35,319 nt of DNA. Source: BJGN01 sp041159865. Lineage in GTDB: Bacteria > Bacteroidota > Bacteroidia > Chitinophagales > Saprospiraceae. Both the position numbers and the translations under genes were made by a program. Under the pieces are notes generated by a model that ran no database searches, was not told the origin of the DNA, and saw only the letters and a list, made by a program, of their open reading frames with translations. The stretch is from the NCBI GenBank assembly GCA_041159865.1, contig JBEAXK010000112.1, positions 1 through 35,319 on the forward strand. The letters are read 5' to 3'. Positions 1-7,903 of this stretch are shown in pieces; the first letter of the stretch is position 1; each line of letters starts with the position of its first letter.

Positions 1-2
1 GT

Positions 3-1511
3 ATGCATATCTGTATAAAATTGACTTTTTTAATCATCCCATTCATCTCCCTTGCACAAGCACCAGAAAAAATTAATTTCCAATCAGTCATAAAAAACAA
101 GGAAGGCGAAATATGGTCAAATAAATCCATCGCCTTAAAAATAAAGCTTTTAGAAGGGTCGTCAGCTGGGCAAACAAAATATGAAGAAACTCATACTAAA
201 ATGACAGATAAATCAGGTTTAATCAGCCTCCAGATAGGAAATGGAAATAATTTGATGGGTTCATTTAAAAACCTAAACTGGGGAGAAAACCAATATTTCA
301 TTCAATTCGAAGTGGATTTTAATGGTGGCAACCAATTTACATTATTAGGCACAAACCCTCTTTTGAGTGTACCATACGCCCTATTTGCCAATAAAGCAGA
401 TACTGTATTACACCTGCCAGCTGAAGCTGACCCTCATTTTCAAGTGAGTATTGCTAAAGGTATTTCTCAGGCAGATACAGCTGCATGGAACAGAAAAACA
501 GGCAATCATAAGGGAGATATCCAAATCTGGAATGGGTCAGAATGGGTAAATGTGTCCGCGGGACTCCCCGGACAGCTTTTAACTATTTCCACGATGGGAA
601 TTCCAGTCTGGCAAACAGATCTTAAAATGGTTTTACCAACTTTGTCCTTATCTGGATTATACAAGATTTTACCCTTCTCTATTGACTTTAGTGCGGACAT
701 TTCTTCGGATGGCGGAGGCCAGATACTAGCTAAAGGTATTGTTTACAGTACCCATATTTTACCCACAATACTTGATAATACTCTAATGAGAGGACCAGAC
801 ACCGGCTCCTTCACAGGAACTATTTCCGGATTATTATCTAACACCCTCTATTACATTCGAGCTTTTGCGACCAATGAATCAGGAACCAGATATAGTAATC
901 AAATATCAGAGAACACCTCTTTGATGGCAACCGATGTAGATGGGAATGTTTATCCAGGTATAAAAATTGGAACCCAGACCTGGTTAAGTAAAAATTTAAA
1001 TGTCAGTAAATATCAAAATTTAGATTCTATTGAAGAAATAAAGGTATCGAATATATGGTCTGGCTTAACGGGAGGAGCCTGGGCTTTTACAGAGAATTCC
1101 TCGAGTTATGAAGAGATTTACGGTAAACTTTATAATTGGTTTGCTGTCTCAGATCAGCGTAAATTATGTCCACAAGGCTGGAAAATTCCTTCTGACGAGG
1201 ACTGGACTATTCTGACAGATTTTTTGGGCGGATTAGATGTAGCCGGAGGAAAATTAAAGTCAACAGGGATTTCCATCTGGCAAATTCCTAACAACTGGGC
1301 AAATAACCTGAGTTACTTTTCTGGTTTACCTGGCGGCTATCGCGATGAAACAGGTCAGTTTCTAGGTTTAGGTTATTACGGCTTATGGTGGTCTTCAACC
1401 AGCGATGGAACAAATGCGTTATCAAGATATGTTTACAATGAGTTTAATTACGCTTCAAAAGACAGTTCTAACAAAAATCAAGGCCTTGCCATACGTTGTT
1501 TAATGGAATAA
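3..1511 (+). CDS. Secreted FISUMP-domain protein (Fib_succ_major), function unknown
   Basis: Probable exported surface protein of 502 residues. Residues 1-20 form a signal peptide with a hydrophobic core and a likely cut near SLAQA. Residues about 21-130 match the N-terminal region common in secreted Bacteroidota proteins (PEKINFQSVIKNKEGE, then ETHT, IGNG and VPYALFANKA). Residues about 210-305 look like a fibronectin-III-like segment (GIVYST, GSFTGTISGL, TLYYIRAFATNESGT). From about 310 to the end is a FISUMP domain, with DVDGNVYPGIKIGTQTW near its start, LYNWFAV and CPQGWKIPSDEDW in the middle and GLAIRCL at the end. No T9SS sorting domain follows, so the route to the surface is unclear. 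The ATG lies 3 bases from the window edge; a start further upstream cannot be excluded, but the signal peptide fits this one. The family has no established biochemical role. Confidence 0.85.
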   Translation: MHICIKLTFLIIPFISLAQAPEKINFQSVIKNKEGEIWSNKSIALKIKLLEGSSAGQTKYEETHTKMTDKSGLISLQIGNGNNLMGSFKNLNWGENQYFIQFEVDFNGGNQFTLLGTNPLLSVPYALFANKADTVLHLPAEADPHFQVSIAKGISQADTAAWNRKTGNHKGDIQIWNGSEWVNVSAGLPGQLLTISTMGIPVWQTDLKMVLPTLSLSGLYKILPFSIDFSADISSDGGGQILAKGIVYSTHILPTILDNTLMRGPDTGSFTGTISGLLSNTLYYIRAFATNESGTRYSNQISENTSLMATDVDGNVYPGIKIGTQTWLSKNLNVSKYQNLDSIEEIKVSNIWSGLTGGAWAFTENSSSYEEIYGKLYNWFAVSDQRKLCPQGWKIPSDEDWTILTDFLGGLDVAGGKLKSTGISIWQIPNNWANNLSYFSGLPGGYRDETGQFLGLGYYGLWWSSTSDGTNALSRYVYNEFNYASKDSSNKNQGLAIRCLME

Positions 1512-1631
1512 GTTCCCTTTTAGCAAGCTTACACGAACCGAAAATGCTGGAATTAAAATCATTTTATCCAGTGTCGGCAACATTTCACAGAATTCTTAAT
1601 ATTTTGTACTATGAAAGAAAATAAAAGCTAA

Positions 1632-2411
1632 ATGGGTACAAAATTATTGGCAGTCGATATCGGGAATTCTAATGTGGTAACAGGAATATGGCAAAATAAA
1701 GCGTGGACTGAAATTTGGCGATTTTCTTCTCACCCTCCACCTGACGACAAAAATTATTATGCCAATGCCCTATATGCAAAATTGGTAGAGCAGAAAATTA
1801 TCTGTTCAGAAATAACAGATATTGTTATCAGTAGTGTCGTGCCTTCCTTAATTCCTCTTTGGATAAAAGCCTTAAGTGTTCATTTTAAAGCCAGCCCTTT
1901 ACTAATTGGAAATAAATTATTTTCAAAAATAAAAATGGGCATTATTGCTCAAGATGAAATAGGAACTGATATTGTTTCCAATGCCTATGCTGCCTATAAC
2001 CGTTATCCCTTCGACACTATTGTCATTGATTTTGGTACTGCCCTAACCTTCACAACCGTTAGTAAAACTTCGGGTATTTTAGGGGTCTCCATTGCACCTG
2101 GATTAAAAACAGCATCCCTTGCTCTTTTTAAAGGAACGGCCCAGCTTCCTGAAGTACCTTTGGTTCTTCCCAGTTCGGTTTTGGGAAAAAACACTGTCCA
2201 GGCTATACAAAGCGGGGTATTGATTGGATATATTGGATTAATAAAACATACGGTGGAAGCCATACGAAACGAGTTAAACAATCCATTTCCAGTTATTGCT
2301 ACGGGGGGACTTTCAGCAATATTACATCCCTTAGAAAATTTTTTCTATGAAATTGATCCAAATTTAACCCTGGATGGGATGCGTTTCATTTATGAAGCAG
2401 TAAATGAGTGA
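1632..2411 (+). CDS. coaX: Type III pantothenate kinase CoaX
   Basis: Catalyses the first step of coenzyme A synthesis, ATP-dependent phosphorylation of pantothenate, in the cytoplasm. The 259-residue length is normal for CoaX. The ASKHA-fold phosphate motif is at residues 9-13 (DIGNS). A second motif, GTDIVSNAYAAYNRYP followed by VIDFGTALTFTTV, carries the conserved catalytic aspartate region. SIAPGLKTASLALF and the late ATGGLSA motif complete the family pattern. CoaX is the usual pantothenate kinase type where CoaA is absent. The ATG directly abuts the stop of a possible six-codon leader ORF (1611-1631). The gene ends on TGA at 2409-2411, and the next gene, on the opposite strand, ends at the very next base. 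Confidence 0.95.
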   Translation: MGTKLLAVDIGNSNVVTGIWQNKAWTEIWRFSSHPPPDDKNYYANALYAKLVEQKIICSEITDIVISSVVPSLIPLWIKALSVHFKASPLLIGNKLFSKIKMGIIAQDEIGTDIVSNAYAAYNRYPFDTIVIDFGTALTFTTVSKTSGILGVSIAPGLKTASLALFKGTAQLPEVPLVLPSSVLGKNTVQAIQSGVLIGYIGLIKHTVEAIRNELNNPFPVIATGGLSAILHPLENFFYEIDPNLTLDGMRFIYEAVNE

Positions 2412-3062
2412 TTATGGAACTGCTTTTAATTTTTCCCATTTCTTCATTTTATCAGATAGTTTTTTAATCATTTCTCGCAGAGAATCCTCCTCCTCTATGA
2501 TTAATCCTTCTAAGGAAAAATTTTCTTTTTCCAGCTTTGTTATTAATTTTCTGTTACTGATTAATTTATTTCTATAGCTATCCAGTTCTTTTTCTAAAAA
2601 ATGTACATCTTTTTTTAAAATATCAAATTCCTTATTATATAAAACAGGAAGATTTTCAACCAGAAAAACATGAGCCATATTTTCCCATTTATCTGTAAAT
2701 AATTCTCTGTCAGGGAAAAGGAGCCAAACCATAGAATCTTTTTTAACAGGTATTAAAGCGACATGTAATTGAGTCGGGGAAGAATCAAAATACGAGGGAG
2801 ATATAAATTCTTTGCTTAGGTAGAAGACCTCCGTTTTATTTTTGAAATCAACTTTTAAGGACGTATTAAATTTTTCCTTCAGAAATAATTTAAACTGTTG
2901 AAGAAAATCCTTTTGTTCAATATCTGTACCAAAAAATAAAGCATTTACAGGTTTTCCTTTGTATAAAATAGAGGTGTCCATCAATAATGGAACATTTATT
3001 TCCTGAGCAGATAAGGAAATAAAAAACATAAATGCCCCAAAAAACAATCCATTTTTTAACAT
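2412..3062 (-). CDS. Small secreted coiled-coil protein, unknown function
   Basis: Not a family I recognise. From the ATG at 3062 the protein has 216 residues (a TTG one codon upstream is less likely). Residues 1-19 form a signal peptide ending in ISLSAQ, so export is expected. The middle is a mixed, moderately hydrophobic domain. Roughly residues 145-213 are rich in E, K and L with heptad spacing and should form a long coiled coil. The gene follows the M48 protease gene after only 10 bases on the same strand, so the two are probably co-transcribed. A role beside that protease in the periplasm is an inference from position only. It ends tail to tail against coaX with no bases between. Confidence 0.72.
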   Translation of the reverse strand: MLKNGLFFGAFMFFISLSAQEINVPLLMDTSILYKGKPVNALFFGTDIEQKDFLQQFKLFLKEKFNTSLKVDFKNKTEVFYLSKEFISPSYFDSSPTQLHVALIPVKKDSMVWLLFPDRELFTDKWENMAHVFLVENLPVLYNKEFDILKKDVHFLEKELDSYRNKLISNRKLITKLEKENFSLEGLIIEEEDSLREMIKKLSDKMKKWEKLKAVP

Positions 3063-3072
3063 CAAGAAATCC

Positions 3073-4527
3073 TTATTCTGGTTTTAAATTTTTTACAATC
3101 TTAATAAGCATGTTTTGGCTAACCTTGTCTGTCAGTTCCATCCCATTTAAAACCGCTAATTCTTTATGCCTTGATGCAGGCATTTTGAAGTCTGATAATA
3201 TATCGGAAAGAGCAGCATTTCTTTTCACATTTACAATTTGAATACGCTCTACCTGTCTGTTTAATTTTTCCGCATCATTCAATCTGCTAAAGCCATCAAC
3301 TGTTTTGTCCATAGCTGTAAAGGAGATTCCTGTCTCCTTTCCCTGTGCAATAGCCAGAAATCGAAACATTTTTTCATCATCCTGAATGAGCGTCAGTTTT
3401 ATAGTCAAAGGTTCGGCCCCGCTAGTTGGCGTTTTTTGGGTCAACTCTGCTTCCAATGCCTGAAATCCATTAATTTTCCTTTTTTTATCTTTAACTAAAA
3501 TTAAATCATTATCCTCCAGAGATTCTTTTAAAGCCGCATCAAAATTACTTCCTTTAGCCAAGTCAAATATTAACATGCTTTTTCCCGATTTTTCTGTAAT
3601 GGTTACATTTGCAGGCGTATTCGTGAGGCTCCATTCCTTAGGTACAGGAAAATAAAAAGCAAGGGCTGGATGATAGAATACATCTCTTTCAACAAAACCT
3701 TGTTGAGGATCTTCCCCATAAGGAAGTCCATCTATACGTCTTAAGTAGGATTCGCGATTTACCGAAAATGATTGGCCTGGAAATTTTTCCTGCCAGATTT
3801 TTGTCAATTCTCCCACTTTTTCAAAACGGTCCAATGGTGCTGGGTGTGTACTTAAAAAAGCAGGCATCCTATCTTCAGCACCTCCGCCTAACTTATCAAG
3901 CGTTTTAAAAAAATCGGCCATTTGAACGCAATCATATCCTGTTTTAGTTGCATATTCAACGCCTAATTCATCAGATTGAGATTCATCGGCTCTACCAAAT
4001 TTCATAAAAAGCAATTGTACCCCTACTCCGGCAATTTCAGCAAAAGCCTCCAGTTCTTTGGAAATACTGGAACCGATGGCAAGACCGAGTTGAGCCAGCA
4101 TTTGTTTGCTATATTGATTCGCACCGTGCCTTGCAGTTACATGACCAATTTCATGCCCTAATACCCCTGAAAACTGAGCCTCATTATTGAAATGTGCCAA
4201 TATTCCCCGGGTGAAATAGACATATCCCCCAGGTAAAGCAAATGCATTTACAACAGGAGAATCTAATATTTTGAAATGAAAAGGCAACGAAGAGCGGTGG
4301 CTTATTTTAGCCATTTCATTTCCCTTCTCATTGATGAAGGACTGTAAGGCTGGATTTTCCAGCACCCCAAATTCTGCTATAATTTCAGGATCAGATTCTG
4401 CCCCCAGTTTGATTTCATCCGCTTCTGAAATTAACATCACTTCCCTTTTTCCTGTGACAGGGTTTTTCGCACACGTTGTCAAAAAGAAAACTAAAACCAA
4501 GACTTGAAAGAAATAAATCAACTTCAT
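3073..4527 (-). CDS. M48-family zinc metalloprotease lipoprotein
   Basis: Predicted periplasmic membrane-anchored protease related to BepA/LoiP-type M48 enzymes, which act in outer-membrane protein quality control. The 484-residue protein begins with a lipoprotein signal ending FLTTC, so Cys19 is the likely lipidated residue. The zinc motif HEIGH lies at residues 125-129. The third zinc ligand is probably Glu182 in GRADESQSDELG, the family's ExxxD element. NAFALPGGYVYFTRG (about 95-108) precedes the motif as usual. Residues about 280-400 form a second domain. The last 50 residues (ending NMLIKIVK) resemble a LysM-like module, though weakly. A small secreted coiled-coil protein follows 10 bases downstream. 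An exact TAAATTTG -7 box lies about 40 bases upstream of the start. Confidence 0.9.
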   Translation of the reverse strand: MKLIYFFQVLVLVFFLTTCAKNPVTGKREVMLISEADEIKLGAESDPEIIAEFGVLENPALQSFINEKGNEMAKISHRSSLPFHFKILDSPVVNAFALPGGYVYFTRGILAHFNNEAQFSGVLGHEIGHVTARHGANQYSKQMLAQLGLAIGSSISKELEAFAEIAGVGVQLLFMKFGRADESQSDELGVEYATKTGYDCVQMADFFKTLDKLGGGAEDRMPAFLSTHPAPLDRFEKVGELTKIWQEKFPGQSFSVNRESYLRRIDGLPYGEDPQQGFVERDVFYHPALAFYFPVPKEWSLTNTPANVTITEKSGKSMLIFDLAKGSNFDAALKESLEDNDLILVKDKKRKINGFQALEAELTQKTPTSGAEPLTIKLTLIQDDEKMFRFLAIAQGKETGISFTAMDKTVDGFSRLNDAEKLNRQVERIQIVNVKRNAALSDILSDFKMPASRHKELAVLNGMELTDKVSQNMLIKIVKNLKPE

Positions 4528-4564
4528 TATTTTATTTTTAACCTAAATTAAGAATTAATCTGCA

Positions 4565-4572
4565 CAAATTTA
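4565..4572 (-). promoter_or_regulatory. Candidate -7 box TAAATTTG for the M48 protease gene
   Basis: Read on the minus strand this is an exact match to the Bacteroidota -7 consensus TAnnTTTG. It lies 37 bases upstream of the M48 start codon, leaving room for a short leader. No good -33 TTTG is visible at the usual spacing. The first three bases are also the TAA stop codon of the upstream EamA gene. Confidence 0.4.
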
Positions 4573-5451
4573 CCCTTTATTTGAGAGTTGAGATATCCAT
4601 ACGCCACTAAATAATACCAAGAAAATCCCAATATAAGTAGAAAGATTGTAATTAGAATCTCCTAAATAAAGTCCCGCTAACCAGGAAAATGGTATTTGTA
4701 AAAAATTTAGGGTACCCATCACAGCGGGTTTACCTAAACTAAATGCTTTAGTCACAAAAGATTGTCCAATTAACGCAATTACTGCCATGAACAGTATTAA
4801 TATCCAGTCAAATCCTTTAGGAAAAATAAATGGAGAAAGAAAAAAATCAAAATCTTTATTTTCATAAAAAAAGCTAAGTAGAAAAGATATACAACTGAGT
4901 ATAAATCCACCCAATAAAAAAGAGAGTAAAATAGATCGCCTGTCATAAAATTTCCCCAGATAATGAATAGATAAATAGCCCATAGATGTACCAAGGCCAC
5001 TATACAATCCGATAAGATGATATTTTACGGGGTAATTCATGTCGGGTCTAAAAATAAATAAAACCCCTGCAAAGCCTATGAATATAGCTATCCACTGTTT
5101 GATTGTAAGTATTTTTTTTAAGATAAAAACCGATAAAAAACCAATAAACAAAGGATAAGTAAGATTATACGTATTCGCAACGGCTAACTGCATTTTAGTA
5201 AGACAATAATAAAATGCAAACAAAGAAGTTGCCCCAATAGTCCCCCTAAAAAGCAAAAGTCCAGTTTTCCCGCCAATTTGAATAAGAGGTCTGTTCTTTA
5301 TAGAAATAAGAATAATCATCAGACCAATCAGATTTCGAAAAAAGACCAATTCAACCGATGGATATCTGTTACCCAGCAATTTAGTAATCGCACCCATCAG
5401 GGCGAAACTCAAGGTAGCAAGGACCATATTCAGTGCACCGCTTTCTTTCAA
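4570..5451 (-). CDS. EamA/DMT-family transporter
   Basis: Inner-membrane transporter of the drug/metabolite superfamily, which exports small metabolites; the substrate cannot be told from sequence. It has 293 residues and about ten hydrophobic helices arranged as two EamA repeats, the usual architecture. The first repeat holds SFALMGAITKLLG and VELVFFRNLIGL, the second GLGTSMGYLSIHYLGK. The start at 5451 is a TTG; the first ATG is codon 9 (5427). I keep the TTG because family members carry about eight residues before the first helix, but it is uncertain. An in-frame stop lies eight codons further up. It is divergent from trpB, with 148 bases of AT-rich DNA between, where I see no exact TAnnTTTG box. 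Confidence 0.87.
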   Translation of the reverse strand: MKESGALNMVLATLSFALMGAITKLLGNRYPSVELVFFRNLIGLMIILISIKNRPLIQIGGKTGLLLFRGTIGATSLFAFYYCLTKMQLAVANTYNLTYPLFIGFLSVFILKKILTIKQWIAIFIGFAGVLFIFRPDMNYPVKYHLIGLYSGLGTSMGYLSIHYLGKFYDRRSILLSFLLGGFILSCISFLLSFFYENKDFDFFLSPFIFPKGFDWILILFMAVIALIGQSFVTKAFSLGKPAVMGTLNFLQIPFSWLAGLYLGDSNYNLSTYIGIFLVLFSGVWISQLSNKG

Positions 5452-5599
5452 GTAGGAGTTATTAATAATATTTTACCTTTTGAGGGTGAAAAATGCGAAT
5501 ATAGCAAGTAAACAAACAAAAATTTGTTAATACTTTTAAAAAAACAGAAAGAAGGATTATATTAGAGAACATATCAATTCACCTTTAAATGACAAACCT

Positions 5600-6961
5600 A
5601 TGAAAAATCGAAAATTTATTCTGAGTGAAAAAGAAATGCCAGACCATTGGTATAATATTACAGCGAGTATGACAAATAAACCGCTGCCACCTTTACATCC
5701 AGGAACTTTGCAACCTATTGGTCCTGAGGCATTAGCCCCTCTTTTTCCCATGGAGCTAATAAAACAAGAAGTAACACCAGAAAAGTGGATTGAAATACCC
5801 GATGAAGTTCGTGATTTGTATGCAATATGGCGTCCATCCCCACTTTATCGGGCTTATGAATTAGAGAAAGCACTAGACACACCAGCCAAAATTTATTATA
5901 AATATGAGGGAGTAAGTCCGGCAGGATCCCATAAACCTAATACCGCCGTCCCACAGGCATATTATAATAAACAGGAAGGGGTAAAAAGAATTACTACGGA
6001 AACGGGTGCCGGACAATGGGGCTCCGCTTTGTCTTTTGCCTGTCAACATTTTGGTATAGAGTGCGAAGTTTATATGGTGAAAGTCAGTTATGACCATAAA
6101 CCATATCGAAAATTAATGATGAATACCTGGGGGGCTAAAGTTTTTTCCTCTCCAACAAACCATACACAGGCAGGGAGAAGTATTTTGGAAATGGATCCAA
6201 ATTCACCAGGAAGTTTAGGAATTGCTATTTCTGAAGCAATTGAAAGAGCTGCTTCAGACGAACATACCAAATATGCTTTGGGTAGTGTTTTGAATCATGT
6301 TTTAATGCATCAAACCATCGTTGGACAAGAAGCTATCAAGCAAATGGAAATGGCTGGTGATTTACCCGATATTGTGGTAGCACCTTTTGGAGGTGGATCT
6401 AATTTTGCAGGACTTTCTTTCCCTTTTTTAAGATTAAATCTGGAAGAAGGAAAAAATATTCGATGTATAGCCGCAGAACCTGCAAGTTGCCCAAAATTGA
6501 CAAGAGGCGTCTTCCGTTATGACTTTGGAGATACTGTCGGTATGACTCCTTTGCTTCCTATGTACACTCTGGGACATAATTTCGTACCAGCACCAATACA
6601 TGCAGGTGGTTTACGCTATCATGGAGCAGGAGTTATTGTTAGTCAATTACTTAAGGACAAACTAATTGAAGCAAGATCGCATGATCAGTTGGAGTGCTTT
6701 CAGGCTGGTGTCCTATTTGCTCAAGCTGAGGGCATTATTCCTGCCCCTGAAGCATCTCATGCTATTGCAACAGTGGTTCAGGAAGCCATTGCTGCAAAGA
6801 TATCTGGAGAGTCAAAAACAATCCTCTTCAACTTATGCGGGCATGGCCACTTTGATATGCAGTCTTATGATGACTATTTCTCAAATAAATTAGTAAAACA
6901 TGAGGTTACCTCACAGGATATAGAAGAATCTCTTGCAAAATTAAATACACCCGTTATCTAA
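5600..6961 (+). CDS. trpB: TrpB2-type tryptophan synthase beta chain
   Basis: PLP enzyme that joins indole and L-serine to make tryptophan. The 453-residue length and the N-terminal extension before the catalytic domain (DHWYNI, PPLHPGT, LFPMELI) mark the TrpB2 subfamily rather than classical TrpB1. The PLP lysine is Lys112 in AGSHKPNTA. GAGQWG follows at 136-141, and the phosphate-binding loop is FGGGSN. The late SHAIATV and LFNLCGHGHFD motifs also match TrpB2. No trpA or other trp gene is nearby, unlike the usual trp operon. TrpB2 enzymes often lack the residues needed for tight TrpA contact and may serve as indole-salvage enzymes; that use here is inference. A strong bidirectional terminator follows the stop codon. 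Confidence 0.94.
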   Translation: MKNRKFILSEKEMPDHWYNITASMTNKPLPPLHPGTLQPIGPEALAPLFPMELIKQEVTPEKWIEIPDEVRDLYAIWRPSPLYRAYELEKALDTPAKIYYKYEGVSPAGSHKPNTAVPQAYYNKQEGVKRITTETGAGQWGSALSFACQHFGIECEVYMVKVSYDHKPYRKLMMNTWGAKVFSSPTNHTQAGRSILEMDPNSPGSLGIAISEAIERAASDEHTKYALGSVLNHVLMHQTIVGQEAIKQMEMAGDLPDIVVAPFGGGSNFAGLSFPFLRLNLEEGKNIRCIAAEPASCPKLTRGVFRYDFGDTVGMTPLLPMYTLGHNFVPAPIHAGGLRYHGAGVIVSQLLKDKLIEARSHDQLECFQAGVLFAQAEGIIPAPEASHAIATVVQEAIAAKISGESKTILFNLCGHGHFDMQSYDDYFSNKLVKHEVTSQDIEESLAKLNTPVI

Positions 6962-6965
6962 CCCA

Positions 6966-6998
6966 AAAGGAGGTTGTTCCTTAAGAACAGCCTCCTTT
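6966..6998. terminator. Bidirectional hairpin terminator between trpB and the hydroxylase gene
   Basis: The 14-base arms 6966-6979 and 6985-6998 are complementary with one G-T pair, and enclose a 5-base loop. The GC-rich core (GGAGG/CCTCC) is flanked by A on the left and T on the right, so the hairpin can terminate transcription from both converging genes. Confidence 0.85.
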
Positions 6999-7001
6999 AT
7001 A

Positions 7002-7850
7002 TTATTGCTCAGGAGAATTAAATTTGCCTCCTACGGGTGTTCTGTAAGGTTCAAATGGAATTTTAAGCATTTTTGAAACTTTAGAATGCTCGTGCTCTTC
7101 CAGATGCGTATCTATCCCATATTTTATGTCCGATTGTTTCATATAACTGAAGGTACCAAAAATCCTGTCCCAGATGGAAAATATATTTCCATAATTGGTA
7201 TCAGTTTGAGGTAAAACATAATGATGATGAACATGGTGCATATTGGGCGTGACAATGGCTAAACTTAACCATTTATCGAGCTGCGCCGGAAGACTGATAT
7301 TAGCATGATTAAACTGGGAAAGTACAACAGATAGTGCCTGATATAACATAATCAACCAAACAGGAGCACCTAAAATAAAAACAGCCAACGTGGTGAAAAC
7401 AAAACGAAAGACACTTTCTCCAGGATGATGCCTATTTGCTGTTGTTGTATCAACATGAATATCTGTATGATGTATCAAGTGGAAACGCCACATAAATCTT
7501 ACCTTATGTTCCAGCCAGTGAATAAAGTAAGCACTGATAAGGTCAAGTCCCATTAATCCAATAATTGCATACCCAATTAAAGGAATCTGATCTATAAAAG
7601 AGAGTAATCCCCAGTGATGTTCTTGTGTCCATCGACTGGTTTGAAGCAAAATAAAAGCAAGGGCAAAATTTACAATAATGGTAGTCAAAGTAAAAAATAT
7701 ATTTATCCCCGCATGTTTCCATTTTTTGTAAGAAAATCTAAATAACGGAAATGCTGTCTCAATGAGCCAGAAAAAAGCAATGCCTCCTGCGAGTATTAAA
7801 GAACGATCGCGGGAAGGAATACTTTCAAAATAAACCATGATGGGTTCCAT
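7002..7850 (-). CDS. Fatty acid hydroxylase / sterol desaturase family membrane protein
   Basis: Di-iron membrane oxidase family (FA_hydroxylase). The 282-residue protein has at least four hydrophobic segments (about 18-35, 50-70, 90-110, 150-175). The histidine clusters that bind the two irons are all present: HWLEH at 111-115, HLIHH at 124-128, HH at 141-142, NH at 181-182 and HHVHHH at 205-210. Family members hydroxylate or desaturate lipids such as sterols, fatty acids or carotenoids; which substrate applies here is not visible. The gene stands alone between a terminator and ftsK, with its own candidate promoter (7896-7903). The C-terminal 40 residues are polar and probably cytoplasmic. 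Confidence 0.9.
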   Translation of the reverse strand: MEPIMVYFESIPSRDRSLILAGGIAFFWLIETAFPLFRFSYKKWKHAGINIFFTLTTIIVNFALAFILLQTSRWTQEHHWGLLSFIDQIPLIGYAIIGLMGLDLISAYFIHWLEHKVRFMWRFHLIHHTDIHVDTTTANRHHPGESVFRFVFTTLAVFILGAPVWLIMLYQALSVVLSQFNHANISLPAQLDKWLSLAIVTPNMHHVHHHYVLPQTDTNYGNIFSIWDRIFGTFSYMKQSDIKYGIDTHLEEHEHSKVSKMLKIPFEPYRTPVGGKFNSPEQ

Positions 7851-7895
7851 ACTATTTTTATTTTAAATATACCTCTTTTCAACAGACAAGTCAAT

Positions 7896-7903
7896 CAAAT
7901 TTA
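7896..7903 (-). promoter_or_regulatory. Candidate -7 box TAAATTTG for the hydroxylase gene
   Basis: Exact TAnnTTTG match on the minus strand, 45 bases upstream of the hydroxylase ATG. No convincing -33 TTTG is seen. As at 4565-4572, the TAA that opens the box is the stop codon of the preceding gene, here ftsK. Confidence 0.4.

Noticed and set aside
3..1511. T9SS sorting domain on the FISUMP protein
   Set aside because: The sequence ends with the FISUMP motif GLAIRCL and no further beta domain follows.
1512..1631. Terminator after the FISUMP gene
   Set aside because: I found no stable inverted repeat followed by a T run in this gap.
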